Assembly (NCBI RefSeq): GCF_001592945.1
Contig: NZ_LRPB01000047.1
Span: 62,001 to 126,000, forward strand
Direction: 5' to 3'
Origin: Roseivirga seohaensis
Lineage (GTDB): Bacteria > Bacteroidota > Bacteroidia > Cytophagales > Cyclobacteriaceae
Length of the DNA: 64,000 nt
Part shown: piece by piece, positions 17,544 to 27,264 of the stretch
How the letters are laid out: every line of letters starts with the position of its first letter
How positions within the stretch are numbered: the first letter of the stretch is position 1
The notes under the pieces: generated by a model
Seen by the model: the letters and a program-made list of their open reading frames with translations, nothing else
Databases searched by the model: none
Told to the model about the DNA's origin: nothing
Translations under genes and position numbers: made by a program

Positions 17544-19118
17544 ATGATCAAGAAACTACTTTTTGCAGCGCTCATTTTTTGTTTTGCCGTATCCTGCGGT
17601 TCATCAGCCTCTTACGACATCATTATTGAAAATGGAACTGTCTACGATGGCACTATTAACGCAGAGCAAGTCACCGATATCGGAATTATTGGAGATCAAA
17701 TCGTGAAGATTGGTGATTTAAGCAAAGCCAAAGCCACCAAACGCATTGACGCAATGGGTTTGGCCGTGTCGCCTGGTTTTATCGATATGCACGCGCATGT
17801 GGAATCCATTATGCGGTTGCCCGCAGCAGAGAGCGCCATCAAACAAGGAGTAACCACTGTTTTGGGTGGTCCCGATGGTCGTGGTCCTTCACCCATGAAG
17901 GATTACCTAGACAGTTTAGATAGATATGAGTTGGGAGTGAATGCTGCTTATTTGGTGGGACATAACTCCATCCGAAGAGCGGTAATGCAAACTGAAAACC
18001 GCGAGCCAACGGTTAAAGAATTAGAAGAAATGAAAGCTAAAGTACAAGAGGCAATGGACAATGGAGCTTTTGGAATTTCCACAGGGCTTAAGTATGTGCC
18101 TGGTTCTTTCTCTAAAGTAGATGAAGTAATTGCGCTCTCTAAAGTAGCGGGTAAAGCTGGTGGTATTTACACATCTCATTTAAGGGAAGAAGGTTTGGGT
18201 TTGCTCGATGCAGTGCAAGAAGCAATTATGATTAGTCGTGAGGCTGATATTCCCGTGATTCTTACTCACCATAAAGCCATTGGCCGACCGATGTGGGGTG
18301 CAAGTATAAAAACCTTGGCAATGATTGATTCGGCCAGAAGTATTGGTTTGGATATTATGGCAGATCAATATCCTTATACAGCAAGTTCTACTGGTATTTC
18401 GGTGCTTATTCCCACTTGGGCAATGGCGGGAGGAACTTCGGCCTTGAAGAAAAGGCTAGAAGACCCTAAAACGAAAGAGAAAATCATTGAAGAAATCATG
18501 TTTAATTTAGAGTTTGATAGAGGAGGTGCTCAATTGGATGTGGTGCAGTTTGCTTCTTTTAAATACAAACCAGAATTAAACGGAAAGACTTTAAAGGATT
18601 GGGCCATTGAACGAGGGTTAGAACCCACTTTTAGAAATGGTGCCGAATTGGTGATTGAAGCACAATTGAACGGTGGAGCTTCTTGTGTTTTCCATGCCAT
18701 TAATGAAGAAGATGTGAAACGTATTATGCAGCATCCAATGGTGATGGTGGCTTCGGATGGGGCCTTGTTAGAGCCCGGAGTTGGACATCCACATCCAAGA
18801 GGTTACGGAACATTTCCGAGAGTTTTAGGCTATTATGTTAGGGAAGAAGGGGTGATTGACTTGCAAACCGCGTTACGTAAAATGACTTCAATGCCTGCCG
18901 ATAGGCTAGGCCTAACAGACCGCGGTTATATCAAAGAAGGCATGAAAGCAGATATCACTGTTTTCAATCCCAAAACAGTAATCGACAAAGGCACTTTCGA
19001 AGATCCACATCATTATCCAGAGGGGATTGACTATGTGATTGTGAACGGAAAACTTACTATTGACCAAGGCGAACTGACCAGCGAAAGAGCAGGCCGAGTA
19101 CTCAGAAAAAACCAATAA
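17544..19118 (+). CDS. Exported N-acyl-D-amino-acid deacylase-type amidohydrolase
   Basis: 524 residues. Lipoprotein-like signal MIKKLLFAALIFCFAVSCGS (cysteine 18). An amidohydrolase fold follows: the composite beta-sandwich strand IIIENGTVYDGT, then metal-binding SPGFIDMHAHVE (His84, His86), TSHLREEG, and a C-terminal GMKADITVFNP region. These match the D-aminoacylase/dihydroorotase-like subgroup, which removes acyl groups from D-amino acids or handles related substrates. Periplasmic or membrane anchored. It is followed 3 nt later by a LACTB-like serine hydrolase, suggesting joint turnover of peptides or peptidoglycan fragments (inference). Confidence 0.85.
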   Translation: MIKKLLFAALIFCFAVSCGSSASYDIIIENGTVYDGTINAEQVTDIGIIGDQIVKIGDLSKAKATKRIDAMGLAVSPGFIDMHAHVESIMRLPAAESAIKQGVTTVLGGPDGRGPSPMKDYLDSLDRYELGVNAAYLVGHNSIRRAVMQTENREPTVKELEEMKAKVQEAMDNGAFGISTGLKYVPGSFSKVDEVIALSKVAGKAGGIYTSHLREEGLGLLDAVQEAIMISREADIPVILTHHKAIGRPMWGASIKTLAMIDSARSIGLDIMADQYPYTASSTGISVLIPTWAMAGGTSALKKRLEDPKTKEKIIEEIMFNLEFDRGGAQLDVVQFASFKYKPELNGKTLKDWAIERGLEPTFRNGAELVIEAQLNGGASCVFHAINEEDVKRIMQHPMVMVASDGALLEPGVGHPHPRGYGTFPRVLGYYVREEGVIDLQTALRKMTSMPADRLGLTDRGYIKEGMKADITVFNPKTVIDKGTFEDPHHYPEGIDYVIVNGKLTIDQGELTSERAGRVLRKNQ

Positions 19119-19121
19119 CCT

Positions 19122-20231
19122 ATGAAACGACTTCAAATTTCCCTATGGCGTAAATCAACTTGGATGCTCTTAACGCTCTTTCTCTGGGTAAGTGTTTCCG
19201 CCCAAACACTTCAAGAACAAGCCGACCAAAAAATCAAGGCTTTTGTGGAAGCCACTCAAGTTCCCGGCTTGAGCATTTCCATTTCTCAAAAAGGGCAATT
19301 GGTCTTTTCGAAAGGCTATGGCTATTCCGACCTAGAGAATAAAACACCTGTCGACCCTTCCAAAACCAAGTTCCGGATTGGGAGTGTTTCCAAAACGCTC
19401 ACGGCTGCTGGTTTGGCGCTGCTTTATCAGGAGGGAAAAGTAGATTTGGATGTACCCATTCAGAAATACGTTCCCGTTTGGCCAGAAAAAAAGTATGACA
19501 TTACCTTAAGGCAATTGGGAGGGCATATGGCAGGAATTCGTCACTATCAAGGTAATGAATTTTTGAGTGCAAAAAACTACCCGACTGTTACCGATGGCTT
19601 GGCTATTTTCATGAATGATCCGTTGATTAATAAACCCGGTACCACCTATTCTTATTCAAGTTATGGTTGGAACCTGATTTCCGCTGCCATGGAGACCGCC
19701 AATGCGGGTGAATTCTCGTTTCAAACTTCTGATTTTCTACAATTTATGCAGCAACAGGTGTTTGATAAATTGGGAATGGACAATACGGTTGCAGAATATG
19801 CCGATCGCAAAACAGCCAACCTCACCAAGTTTTATCAATTCAAAGATGGAAAGGTTGTGGCCGCGCCTTATGTAGACAACAGCTACAAATGGGCTGGAGG
19901 AGGTTTTGTGGGCACAACGGAAGACCTCTGTATTTTCGGTCAAGCCCATATGACGGCTGGTTTCCTGAAACAAGAAGTGCTTGACGAGTTTATGACTTCG
20001 CAGAAGACTGACGATGGAAAGGCAACCAATTACGGAATAGGTTGGTCTACTTATGCGCGTAAAAGCGGCAATACATTTTATGGGCACAGTGGAGGTTCAG
20101 TAGGTGGAATTACTTATTTCCTTATCCACAAAGAAACTCAAACCGTATTGGCCATTACTGGCAATATGGACCCGCTCAACTACAACGGATTACAGTTTGA
20201 ACTGATGGAAATGTTTGTGGAGGGGAGGTAG
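19122..20231 (+). CDS. Periplasmic serine hydrolase, beta-lactamase class C/LACTB-like
   Basis: 369 residues with a signal sequence (to about 28, ending SVSAQ). The catalytic SxxK is SVSK at 88-91. A second-motif region TYSYSSYGWNLISAAME replaces the usual YxN with YSS, as in LACTB-like members. The third motif is YGHSGGSVGG near 323-332. The fold covers penicillin-binding-protein-like hydrolases, esterases and peptidases, and the YSS form points to a LACTB-type peptidase. It lies between the amidohydrolase and a small secreted unknown, with gaps of 3 and 2 nt, so all three form one operon. Confidence 0.88.
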   Translation: MKRLQISLWRKSTWMLLTLFLWVSVSAQTLQEQADQKIKAFVEATQVPGLSISISQKGQLVFSKGYGYSDLENKTPVDPSKTKFRIGSVSKTLTAAGLALLYQEGKVDLDVPIQKYVPVWPEKKYDITLRQLGGHMAGIRHYQGNEFLSAKNYPTVTDGLAIFMNDPLINKPGTTYSYSSYGWNLISAAMETANAGEFSFQTSDFLQFMQQQVFDKLGMDNTVAEYADRKTANLTKFYQFKDGKVVAAPYVDNSYKWAGGGFVGTTEDLCIFGQAHMTAGFLKQEVLDEFMTSQKTDDGKATNYGIGWSTYARKSGNTFYGHSGGSVGGITYFLIHKETQTVLAITGNMDPLNYNGLQFELMEMFVEGR

Positions 20232-20233
20232 AG

Positions 20234-20830
20234 ATGAAGCATTTTTTTAGCATAGTAGCTTCATTGATTATTTTTCATAATTCCGTATTTGGGCAATCGA
20301 ATGATTCAGTTCAGCACACTAATTTTGATAAGTTAATACATGAAAGAATCTATACAATAGAGATAAATGACAGACAATTACTGGAGTTGGTTAAAAGTAT
20401 GGATCACAGCTATGAGGGTGTGTTGATCAATTCAGTTTTAAAGATTAATAGAAAAGGAGAACCCATTAAATACATTAGACAACGATTAGCTATTCCAGGC
20501 GATGATGTTGAGAAGATAATGAATGAGGTTTTCAAGCAAGGGGTTGAATCGATCCCTTCTTGCAGTGAGGTGGAAGGTTGTATTACGGGTTTTGATGGAA
20601 CGAGCATTTCCTTTCATATTAAAACTACTGATGTGGATCGTGAATTCTCTTACTGGGAACCGGAGAATGATTATTATCAAAATCCAGACTTAAAAGAAAT
20701 AGCTCAAATCCGTGGTCTTTTAAAAATCATAAAAATGAAAATTGATCTTAATTATCTTTTTGATCAATTTATAGATTCTCTTCCCATAGGAATATACAGC
20801 TATGGTGGGGTTCTAGTTACTAAACGATGA
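20234..20830 (+). CDS. Secreted protein of unknown function
   Basis: 198 residues. Signal peptide MKHFFSIVASLIIFHNSVFG (cleavage before QSND). No motif recognised. Two cysteines lie close together (SIPSCSEVEGCITGFDG), and they could form a disulfide in the periplasm. It starts 2 nt after the serine-hydrolase stop, so it belongs to that operon. Base composition is more AT-rich than the two genes before it, perhaps a later addition. No function assigned. Confidence 0.7.
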   Translation: MKHFFSIVASLIIFHNSVFGQSNDSVQHTNFDKLIHERIYTIEINDRQLLELVKSMDHSYEGVLINSVLKINRKGEPIKYIRQRLAIPGDDVEKIMNEVFKQGVESIPSCSEVEGCITGFDGTSISFHIKTTDVDREFSYWEPENDYYQNPDLKEIAQIRGLLKIIKMKIDLNYLFDQFIDSLPIGIYSYGGVLVTKR

Positions 20831-20913
20831 TTAGTACCCAAACTACTTCCTTAGAATACCATCGAACCCGAAATTCTTATCTAAAACATTAAAACCGATA
20901 GGTCGATTGGTGT

Positions 20914-20927
20914 GTAACAATCGTTAC
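20914..20927. promoter_or_regulatory. GTAAC-N4-GTTAC dyad, proposed Crp/Fnr operator of the efflux operon
   Basis: A perfect inverted repeat, GTAAC-AATC-GTTAC. Exactly 22 nt separate it from the TACCTTTG box at 20950, which puts its centre near -41.5 from the expected start, the class II activator position. A near-copy (one mismatch) lies at the same distance before the rhodanese-Dps operon. A Crp/Fnr gene lies between the two sites. Binding is inferred, not shown. Confidence 0.6.
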
Positions 20928-20949
20928 CAACTGCCATTCAGCGTCCGCC

Positions 20950-20957
20950 TACCTTTG
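20950..20957 (+). promoter_or_regulatory. -7 box TACCTTTG of the efflux operon
   Basis: Matches the Bacteroidota TAnnTTTG consensus, 22 nt before the ATG of the TolC-like gene. No convincing -33 TTTG element is present, as expected for an activator-dependent promoter with the dyad at 20914-20927 taking that place. Confidence 0.6.
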
Positions 20958-20979
20958 ATCCAAATAAGGACAAAGCGTA

Positions 20980-22293
20980 ATGAATAAAAAGGTTTTAATA
21001 CTTCTCATAGCGGGTCAACTGCTGGCTTTTACGGCCAAAAGTCAAGACACGCTACTCATATCGAAAGATGATCTGGTACAGCGTGTACTTCAGAATAATC
21101 TTCAATCAAAAATTGCCGAGCAACAAACGGCCATGGCGCAGGGAGATCTGAATCAGTCGAAAGCACTGTTTCTACCTTCCGTTTCTGCTACACAAACCTC
21201 CATGATGACCAACAATCCGCTCATGGCTTTCGGTTCTAAACTGAACCAAGAAAGACTGACCCCTGCGGATTTCGATCCTAACCGATTGAATGATCCCGAC
21301 AGGATTGAGAACTATTCGGTAGAGGTGCAGGTATTGCAACCGCTCCTCAATTTGGATGGCGTTTATCAGCGTCAAGCAGCGCAAATTCAAGTTGAAGCTT
21401 ATGAATTACAAGCCGCGCGCATTCAAGAACACATGGAAATGGAGGCCATCAAAGCTTATATGCAATTGCAGTTGGCTTATGAGGCAGTGTCGGTTTTAGA
21501 ACGCGCCAAATATACTGCCGACCAAGGGCTTAAGCTTATAAACGATTACTTCGACCAAGGTTTGGCAAAGAGGGCCGATGTATTGGATGTGGCGGTCAGA
21601 CAAATTGAGGTAGAAAACCAGTTAAGATACGCCAAAAGCAACATTAAAAATGCTTCCGATGGACTGGCAACTCTGCTAGGAACTGACATTGACGGAACGG
21701 TATACAAGCCGCAATCTACTATTTCTAGCCGTCTACAAACCGAAGACTTTTCCAACCTTTTATCGCAAGACAGAAAGGATTTAGTAGCCATGAACAAGGC
21801 GCTTTTAGGGCATGAGAAAATGCTCAAATCCGATAAAATGAGTGCTTTACCTAGAATTAATGCTTTTGGCAATTACCAAGTGTACGACAATAATGCTTTT
21901 GGCTTTGGTGCCGATGGTTATTTGGTAGGGCTACAGATTTCATGGAACATTTTCGATGGAAACAAGAATGTGGGCAAAATTCAGAAAGCCCAAGCTATGG
22001 TGGAAAAAGCCACGATCGAAAAGGAAAATTATACACAGCAAGCCCAGTTCGAATTAAACAAAGCCAACCGTCAATTGGCTGATGCTGAAAACAAGGTGGC
22101 GCTATCACAAAAAGCTTTTGAGCAGAAAGCCGAAGCCTATCGCATCAGAAAAGACCGATTTATGGAAGGCTTGGAAAAAACAGCCGATTTGTTGATGGCC
22201 GAAACTCAAATGTTTCAGAAAGAACTGGAACACGTACAAGCCCTTTTTGAATACAACTTAACGAAAGAATACTTAAGGTTTTTAACTAGATAA
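20980..22293 (+). CDS. TolC-family outer-membrane channel of a tripartite efflux pump
   Basis: 437 residues. Signal peptide ending AFTAKSQ (about 21). Two outer-membrane efflux repeats follow, each with long coiled-coil helices (about 30-215 and 240-437) around a strand pair (INAFGNYQVYDNNAFGFGAD). Full family length. It should form the trimeric outer-membrane duct. First gene of the pump operon, 3 nt before the adaptor gene. Regulated, I propose, by the dyad at 20914-20927. Unlike the half-size TolC-like protein in the exopolysaccharide operon, this one is canonical. Confidence 0.9.
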   Translation: MNKKVLILLIAGQLLAFTAKSQDTLLISKDDLVQRVLQNNLQSKIAEQQTAMAQGDLNQSKALFLPSVSATQTSMMTNNPLMAFGSKLNQERLTPADFDPNRLNDPDRIENYSVEVQVLQPLLNLDGVYQRQAAQIQVEAYELQAARIQEHMEMEAIKAYMQLQLAYEAVSVLERAKYTADQGLKLINDYFDQGLAKRADVLDVAVRQIEVENQLRYAKSNIKNASDGLATLLGTDIDGTVYKPQSTISSRLQTEDFSNLLSQDRKDLVAMNKALLGHEKMLKSDKMSALPRINAFGNYQVYDNNAFGFGADGYLVGLQISWNIFDGNKNVGKIQKAQAMVEKATIEKENYTQQAQFELNKANRQLADAENKVALSQKAFEQKAEAYRIRKDRFMEGLEKTADLLMAETQMFQKELEHVQALFEYNLTKEYLRFLTR

Positions 22294-22296
22294 ACG

Positions 22297-23370
22297 ATGA
22301 AAACATACCAATATATACTTCTAACATTTGCTGCATTCCTAACGGTAGGTTGTGGCACAACAGAACAAAAGGAAATCACTAAACTTCCTTCAGTGCCTGT
22401 AAAAGTTGCCCAAGTAAATGCTTCTGAATCGGCAGGCTATATAGCTGCCAGCGGAAAAATTGAAGCAGGTCAAAATGCAAATTTAAGTACCCGAATGATG
22501 GGCAATGTTACTAAGGTTCATGTAAAAGTGGGTGATAAAGTAAGCAAAGGACAAACGCTCATTAACATTAGTAATGCCGATTTGATCGCCCAAAAGGCAC
22601 AAGTAGATGCTTCTATTATTCAGGCTAAAAGTGGTTTAAAGAATGCAGAAACAGACTTTCAACGGTTTAAATCATTGTTTGAAAAAGGAAGTGCTTCACA
22701 GAAGGAATTGGACGACATGACTACTCGATTCGAAGTGGCAAAAGCTAATGTGGAGGCTGCTGAACAAATGAAAAAAGGAGTGGAGGCACAATTTGCTTAC
22801 TCCGATATCAAAGCACCTTTCTCTGGTGTGGTGGTGAATTCATTTATCAAGGAAGGTATGATGGCCAATCCGGGTATGCCGCTTATTGCTTTGGAAGATG
22901 CCAAAAACTATCAGGTGGTGGCTTCGATTTCAGAATCTGATATCTCGGGCATTACCGAAGACACAAAAGCAATGGTCTATGTAAAGTCGATTGAAAAAGA
23001 ATTTGAAGGCAATATCATTGAGTTGAGCCCTTCGGCACAAAATACGGGTGGTCAATACTTGGTGAAAGTTGCCATCAAAGCGACTGACGAAGCATTACGT
23101 TCGGGCATGTTCGTGAACGTAAAATTCGCTGCAAATTCAACGGAAACTGAGACTTCTCAAATTATGATACCCACTAGCGCATTGATTCAGAAAGGGCAAT
23201 TGACTGGAGTTTATGTAGTGACGGATGACAAAATCGCTATTCTAAGGTGGTTAAGATTGGGAAGAACCTATAACGAAAAAGTAGAGGTGATTTCTGGACT
23301 TGGAGAAAACGAGCACTTTATTCTAAGCCATGAAGGCAAGCTGTACAACGGAGCAAAAGTTACATTTTAA
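22297..23370 (+). CDS. RND efflux periplasmic adaptor (membrane fusion protein)
   Basis: 357 residues. Lipoprotein signal ending LTVGCG (cysteine 19). A lipoyl/barrel-sandwich half (GNVTKVHVKVGDKVSKGQTL), a helical hairpin with coiled coil (about 95-160), the second lipoyl half (YSDIKAPFSGVVVNSFIKEG) and a beta-barrel to MP-proximal domain follow. This is the standard adaptor joining the inner-membrane RND pump to TolC. It is anchored to the inner membrane by lipid. The 40-nt gap to the pump gene is short enough for one operon. Substrate cannot be read from it; no obvious metal-binding His/Met cluster was seen. Confidence 0.92.
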   Translation: MKTYQYILLTFAAFLTVGCGTTEQKEITKLPSVPVKVAQVNASESAGYIAASGKIEAGQNANLSTRMMGNVTKVHVKVGDKVSKGQTLINISNADLIAQKAQVDASIIQAKSGLKNAETDFQRFKSLFEKGSASQKELDDMTTRFEVAKANVEAAEQMKKGVEAQFAYSDIKAPFSGVVVNSFIKEGMMANPGMPLIALEDAKNYQVVASISESDISGITEDTKAMVYVKSIEKEFEGNIIELSPSAQNTGGQYLVKVAIKATDEALRSGMFVNVKFAANSTETETSQIMIPTSALIQKGQLTGVYVVTDDKIAILRWLRLGRTYNEKVEVISGLGENEHFILSHEGKLYNGAKVTF

Positions 23371-23410
23371 GACTTGTAAGTCCGATTGAAAACAATTTAA
23401 CGAGACAGAA

Positions 23411-26400
23411 ATGCAAGAAGGAATTTCAGGAAAAATAGCCAATCTATTTATCAACTCTAAGCTGACTGTACTGCTTATGGTGGCGTTGATGATCATTGGT
23501 GTATACAGTTCGTTTCTTATTCCGCGCGAAGAAGAACCGCAAATAATCGTACCCATGGCCGATATTATGATTGGCTATCCTGGGGCAAATCCTACGGAAA
23601 TTGAAAACCGTGTGGTGAGGCCTTTAGAGAAAATCATCTCCAATATCAAAGGAGTGGAGCATGTTCACAGTATGTCGATGAATGGCCAAGCGGTGCTCAT
23701 CATTCAATTCTTTGTGGGCGAAGATGTTGAGCGTTCCTATGTGAAACTCTACGATGAACTCGAAAAAAACAAAGGCATGTTCCCCGAAGGCGTTTATCAG
23801 CCTTTGGTGAAAACAAGGTCCATTGACGATGTGCCAATGTTGGGAATCACACTCTGGAGTGAAAACTATAGTGATTTTCAACTTAGACAAATGGCTGAGG
23901 AGTTAACCACTGAGATTGAAAAAGTAAGTGATGTAGCCATTACCAAAGTAATTGGTGGAAGAACTAGGCAATTAAAGATTGTGCTGGACAAAGATAAGAT
24001 GGCTGAAAATGGCGTAGATCCGATGGGGATTATGCAGATTATTCAGGCCAGCAACAGCAGTTCCCAGTCGGACAAGTTTGTTCAAAACGATCAAGAATTT
24101 CTGATTACAACGGGTAAGTTCCTTTCTTCTGTAGAAGAGGTAGAGCGGTTGGTAGTAGGGGTGAATAAAAACTTACCCGTTTATTTAAGCCAAGTGGCCA
24201 AAATCGTAGATGGGCCATCGGCTTCTAGAAATTATGTGTCGTTTGGTTATGGCAAGGCAAACGAAGAATATGCTTCATTTCCTTCAGAATACCCTGCGGT
24301 AACCATTTCTGTAGCCAAAGTAAAAGGTGCTGATGCCATGAAAGTGGCAGATAAAATCCTTACACAAGTAGAGGGTTTGAAAAGGAACTTGATTCCGAAC
24401 GATGTTGAGGTAGCGATTACTAGAAATTACGGTGAAACCGCTTCGCATAAAGTAGGAGAGTTGCTCTTGCATTTGGGTGTGGCCATTATAGCCGTAACGG
24501 TTTTGGTAATGCTTTCCATGGGCTGGAGAGGCGGGTTAGTGGTATTCTTGTCTGTTCCACTCACTTTTGCTCTGACGCTTTTTAGCTATTACATGCTGGG
24601 CTATACGCTTAACCGAATCACGCTTTTCGCCTTGGTTTTTGTGGTGGGTATTGTGGTAGATGATAGTATTATCATTGCTGAAAACATGCACAGGCATTTT
24701 AAGTCGAAGAAACTGCCTTTCAAGCAAGCGGCTATTTATGCCATCAATGAAGTAGGTAACCCAACTATTTTGGCCACATTCACTGTAATTGCTGCCATTT
24801 TACCAATGGCTTTTGTGTCGGGCATGATGGGTCCGTATATGAGTCCAATGCCAATTGGAGCATCTATTGCCATGATTCTTTCATTGTTTATTGCCTTAAC
24901 CATCACTCCATATTTAGGCTACCATTTTCTTCGTGAAAAAGAAAGTGGAGAAGAGAAGGAGGAAAAAGCATACGAAACTACCTTTATTTATAAGGCCTAT
25001 AAAGCCATAGAATTTCCTTTCTTAGAAAGTAAAATAAAAAGATGGGCGCTATTGGGTGCTACGGTGGTATTGCTCTTGGGTTCAATGTTCATGTTTTACA
25101 ACCAGTCGGTGGTGGTTAAAATGCTGCCTTTCGATAATAAGAATGAGTTTCAAGTGGTAATTGACATGCCTGAAGGAACCACCTTAGAGCGTACTGCGGC
25201 TGTGACTCAAGAAATCGCTCAGTATTTATCCAATGTGTCCGAAGTAGTAAGTTATCAGAATTATGTAGGCAGTTCGGCACCCATCACGTTTAATGGTTTG
25301 GTAAGGCATTACGATTTACGCGGAGGAAGCAATCAGGCCGATATACAAGTAAATCTGTTGCATAAAGCTGATCGTGACTTGTCAAGCCATGACATTACCA
25401 AAATGCTACGTGCCGATATTCAGGCCATAGGTGCTAAGCATAATGCAAATGTAAAACTCGTAGAAGTGCCACCTGGCCCGCCCGTACTTTCAACCTTAGT
25501 GACGGAGATTTATGGTCCTGATTATAATGAACAAATCAAGCTGGCTGCCCAAGTAAAAGAGCTTTTGCTGAATACACAAGATGTGGTTGATGTTGACTGG
25601 AATGTAGAGGATGGACAGACAGAATACAGGTTCGAGGTAGATAGCGAAAAAGCCATGATGCACGGAATTGTTCCTCAGCAAGTGGTGGGAAGCATTACTT
25701 ACCTTATGCAAGAATATCCTGTGTCGAATTTTTACGACCAAGATGCCAATAACCCTGTGGGTATTGTATTGGCTTTAGACGATAAAGACAAGTCCAGTCT
25801 GCAAGATATTGAGGGGCTTAAAATCAAAGGACAGCAAGGTAATTTAGTTACTGTGAGCGATTTGGTCAAAGTAACAAAAGACACGCTCCAACCTACAATT
25901 TATCACAAAGACCAGAAGCGCGTGGTGTATGTTTTGGCCGATATGGCTGGAGATTTGGAAAGTCCTGCTTATGCCATTTTGGGCATGACCGAGCAGATTC
26001 AAAACCTTACTGTGCCGAAAGGCTACTCGGTTAACGAAATGTACATGGGTCAACCTGAAGATGAGTCGGATTATACTGTGAAATGGGACGGAGAATGGCA
26101 AATTACCATGGAGGTTTTTAGAGACTTAGGAACTGCCTTTTTGGTAGTGATAGTGATCATTTATATGCTGATTGTTGGCTGGTTCCAGAACTTCAAAACA
26201 CCAATTGTAATGATGATTGCTATACCGCTTTCGTTGGTGGGTATAGTGTTAGGCCACTGGATGTTAGGAGCATTTTTCACAGCCACATCCTTTATAGGCA
26301 TGATTGCTTTGGCTGGAATTATGGTAAGAAATTCGGTGCTGCTGATCGATTTTATAGAGATCAGACTAAACGAAGGAGCTTCTATAAAACAAGCCATCGT

Positions 26401-26617
26401 GGATGCCGGTGCGGTACGTACTAAGCCCATTCTACTCACCACGGGTGCGGTAGTGATTGGTGCATCCATCATCCTGTTCGACCCTATATTTCAGGGACTG
26501 GCCATTTCATTAGTGGCGGGGGCTATTGTTTCCACTTTGCTCACCCTAATTGTTGTTCCGCTCATTTACTATATGACCGAACGCAAAAAGTGGGAGAATA
26601 AATCATCAAACCAGTAA
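23411..26617 (+). CDS. RND efflux permease (AcrB-like)
   Basis: 1068 residues with the 12-span RND plan: span 1 near 15-32, a large periplasmic loop, a block of spans about 345-530, a second large loop, then spans from about 890 to 1050. The proton-relay aspartates appear in VVGIVVDDSIIIAENMH in span 4. SIDDVPMLGITLWS and VEVPPGPPVLSTLV lie in the porter domains. It drives drug or metabolite export by proton antiport with the adaptor and TolC proteins. I see no methionine-triad sign of a CusA copper pump. The substrate may be a sulfur or electrophile stress product, from context only. Confidence 0.92.
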   Translation: MQEGISGKIANLFINSKLTVLLMVALMIIGVYSSFLIPREEEPQIIVPMADIMIGYPGANPTEIENRVVRPLEKIISNIKGVEHVHSMSMNGQAVLIIQFFVGEDVERSYVKLYDELEKNKGMFPEGVYQPLVKTRSIDDVPMLGITLWSENYSDFQLRQMAEELTTEIEKVSDVAITKVIGGRTRQLKIVLDKDKMAENGVDPMGIMQIIQASNSSSQSDKFVQNDQEFLITTGKFLSSVEEVERLVVGVNKNLPVYLSQVAKIVDGPSASRNYVSFGYGKANEEYASFPSEYPAVTISVAKVKGADAMKVADKILTQVEGLKRNLIPNDVEVAITRNYGETASHKVGELLLHLGVAIIAVTVLVMLSMGWRGGLVVFLSVPLTFALTLFSYYMLGYTLNRITLFALVFVVGIVVDDSIIIAENMHRHFKSKKLPFKQAAIYAINEVGNPTILATFTVIAAILPMAFVSGMMGPYMSPMPIGASIAMILSLFIALTITPYLGYHFLREKESGEEKEEKAYETTFIYKAYKAIEFPFLESKIKRWALLGATVVLLLGSMFMFYNQSVVVKMLPFDNKNEFQVVIDMPEGTTLERTAAVTQEIAQYLSNVSEVVSYQNYVGSSAPITFNGLVRHYDLRGGSNQADIQVNLLHKADRDLSSHDITKMLRADIQAIGAKHNANVKLVEVPPGPPVLSTLVTEIYGPDYNEQIKLAAQVKELLLNTQDVVDVDWNVEDGQTEYRFEVDSEKAMMHGIVPQQVVGSITYLMQEYPVSNFYDQDANNPVGIVLALDDKDKSSLQDIEGLKIKGQQGNLVTVSDLVKVTKDTLQPTIYHKDQKRVVYVLADMAGDLESPAYAILGMTEQIQNLTVPKGYSVNEMYMGQPEDESDYTVKWDGEWQITMEVFRDLGTAFLVVIVIIYMLIVGWFQNFKTPIVMMIAIPLSLVGIVLGHWMLGAFFTATSFIGMIALAGIMVRNSVLLIDFIEIRLNEGASIKQAIVDAGAVRTKPILLTTGAVVIGASIILFDPIFQGLAISLVAGAIVSTLLTLIVVPLIYYMTERKKWENKSSNQ

Positions 26618-26627
26618 TCATAAGATC

Positions 26628-26939
26628 ATGGAATTATTAATAATCACAGCGGCAAGGGCTTTTGAAAAGGACATCAAAAGCCTACTAAAAAAAGCAGGAG
26701 TCAAAACCTTCTCCTATATGGATGTAACGGGTTATAAAGATCCAGAAGGTGAACCCATCTCTGCCAATTGGTTTGCCTCGAGCATTGGCGAACGTCAGTC
26801 TGTTTTATTCTATGCCTTTGTACCTACGCTTATTGTAGACGAGGTCATGTTAAAGATCAGAAACCTAAATGAAAGCCAAGAATCAGAGTCGAAAATTCAC
26901 GTGGCAGTAATGGACATTAAAAGAATGAATAACATTTAA
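26628..26939 (+). CDS. Small PII/DUF3240-like protein linked to the RND pump
   Basis: 103 residues. It starts with a ferredoxin-like strand MELLIITAARAFEKDIKSLL and contains KTFSYMDVTGY, then VLFYAFVPTLIVDEVMLKI, a beta-alpha-beta-beta-alpha-beta pattern like PII and CutA proteins. DUF3240-type PII-like proteins are known beside heavy-metal RND pumps. It lies 10 nt after the permease and 10 nt before the DUF2892 gene. Soluble and cytoplasmic. A role in sensing a ligand and tuning the pump is inference. The family call is by pattern only. Confidence 0.55.
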   Translation: MELLIITAARAFEKDIKSLLKKAGVKTFSYMDVTGYKDPEGEPISANWFASSIGERQSVLFYAFVPTLIVDEVMLKIRNLNESQESESKIHVAVMDIKRMNNI

Positions 26940-26949
26940 AAAGAATATA

Positions 26950-27153
26950 ATGGTAACAAGAGTAAAACATGCAATAGCCGGTACTTTCATTTTAGCCAGC
27001 ATACTATTATCAATTTATGTAAATCAAAATTGGTTGTGGTTTACCGCTTTTGTGGGTGCTAATTTGCTTCAATCATCATTTACGAATTGGTGTTTGATGG
27101 ATATTATTTTGAAGAAATTTGGCTTGAGAGATTCGGCAAAAACTTGTTGTTAA
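26950..27153 (+). CDS. DUF2892 (YgaP-type) inner-membrane protein
   Basis: 67 residues with two hydrophobic segments (about 8-22 and 28-44) and the family ending, SFTNWCLMDIILKKFGL, with a conserved cysteine. DUF2892 is the membrane part of YgaP, in which it is fused to a rhodanese. Here two free rhodaneses lie 1.1 kb downstream. A C-terminal CC pair (SAKTCC) adds two thiols. It may carry persulfide or zinc at the membrane; that is inference. Same operon as the pump by spacing. Confidence 0.85.
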   Translation: MVTRVKHAIAGTFILASILLSIYVNQNWLWFTAFVGANLLQSSFTNWCLMDIILKKFGLRDSAKTCC

Positions 27154-27264
27154 AAGCATAGATTTTTGCCGAAAACGAGTGGATTCATTTGTCTTATTTC
27201 TCAAGATTTTGGGGTTTTCAGCTTATCTTTAAATCAGCGATTAGCCGATTATGAAATTGACGAT

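Noticed and set aside
23411-26617. CusA-type copper or silver pump
   Set aside because: No methionine cluster and no metal-binding motif seen in the adaptor; AcrB-like is safer.
26956-26969. GTAACAAGAGTAAA as another Crp/Fnr site
   Set aside because: Lies inside the DUF2892 coding start, second half-site is broken, and no -7 box follows.
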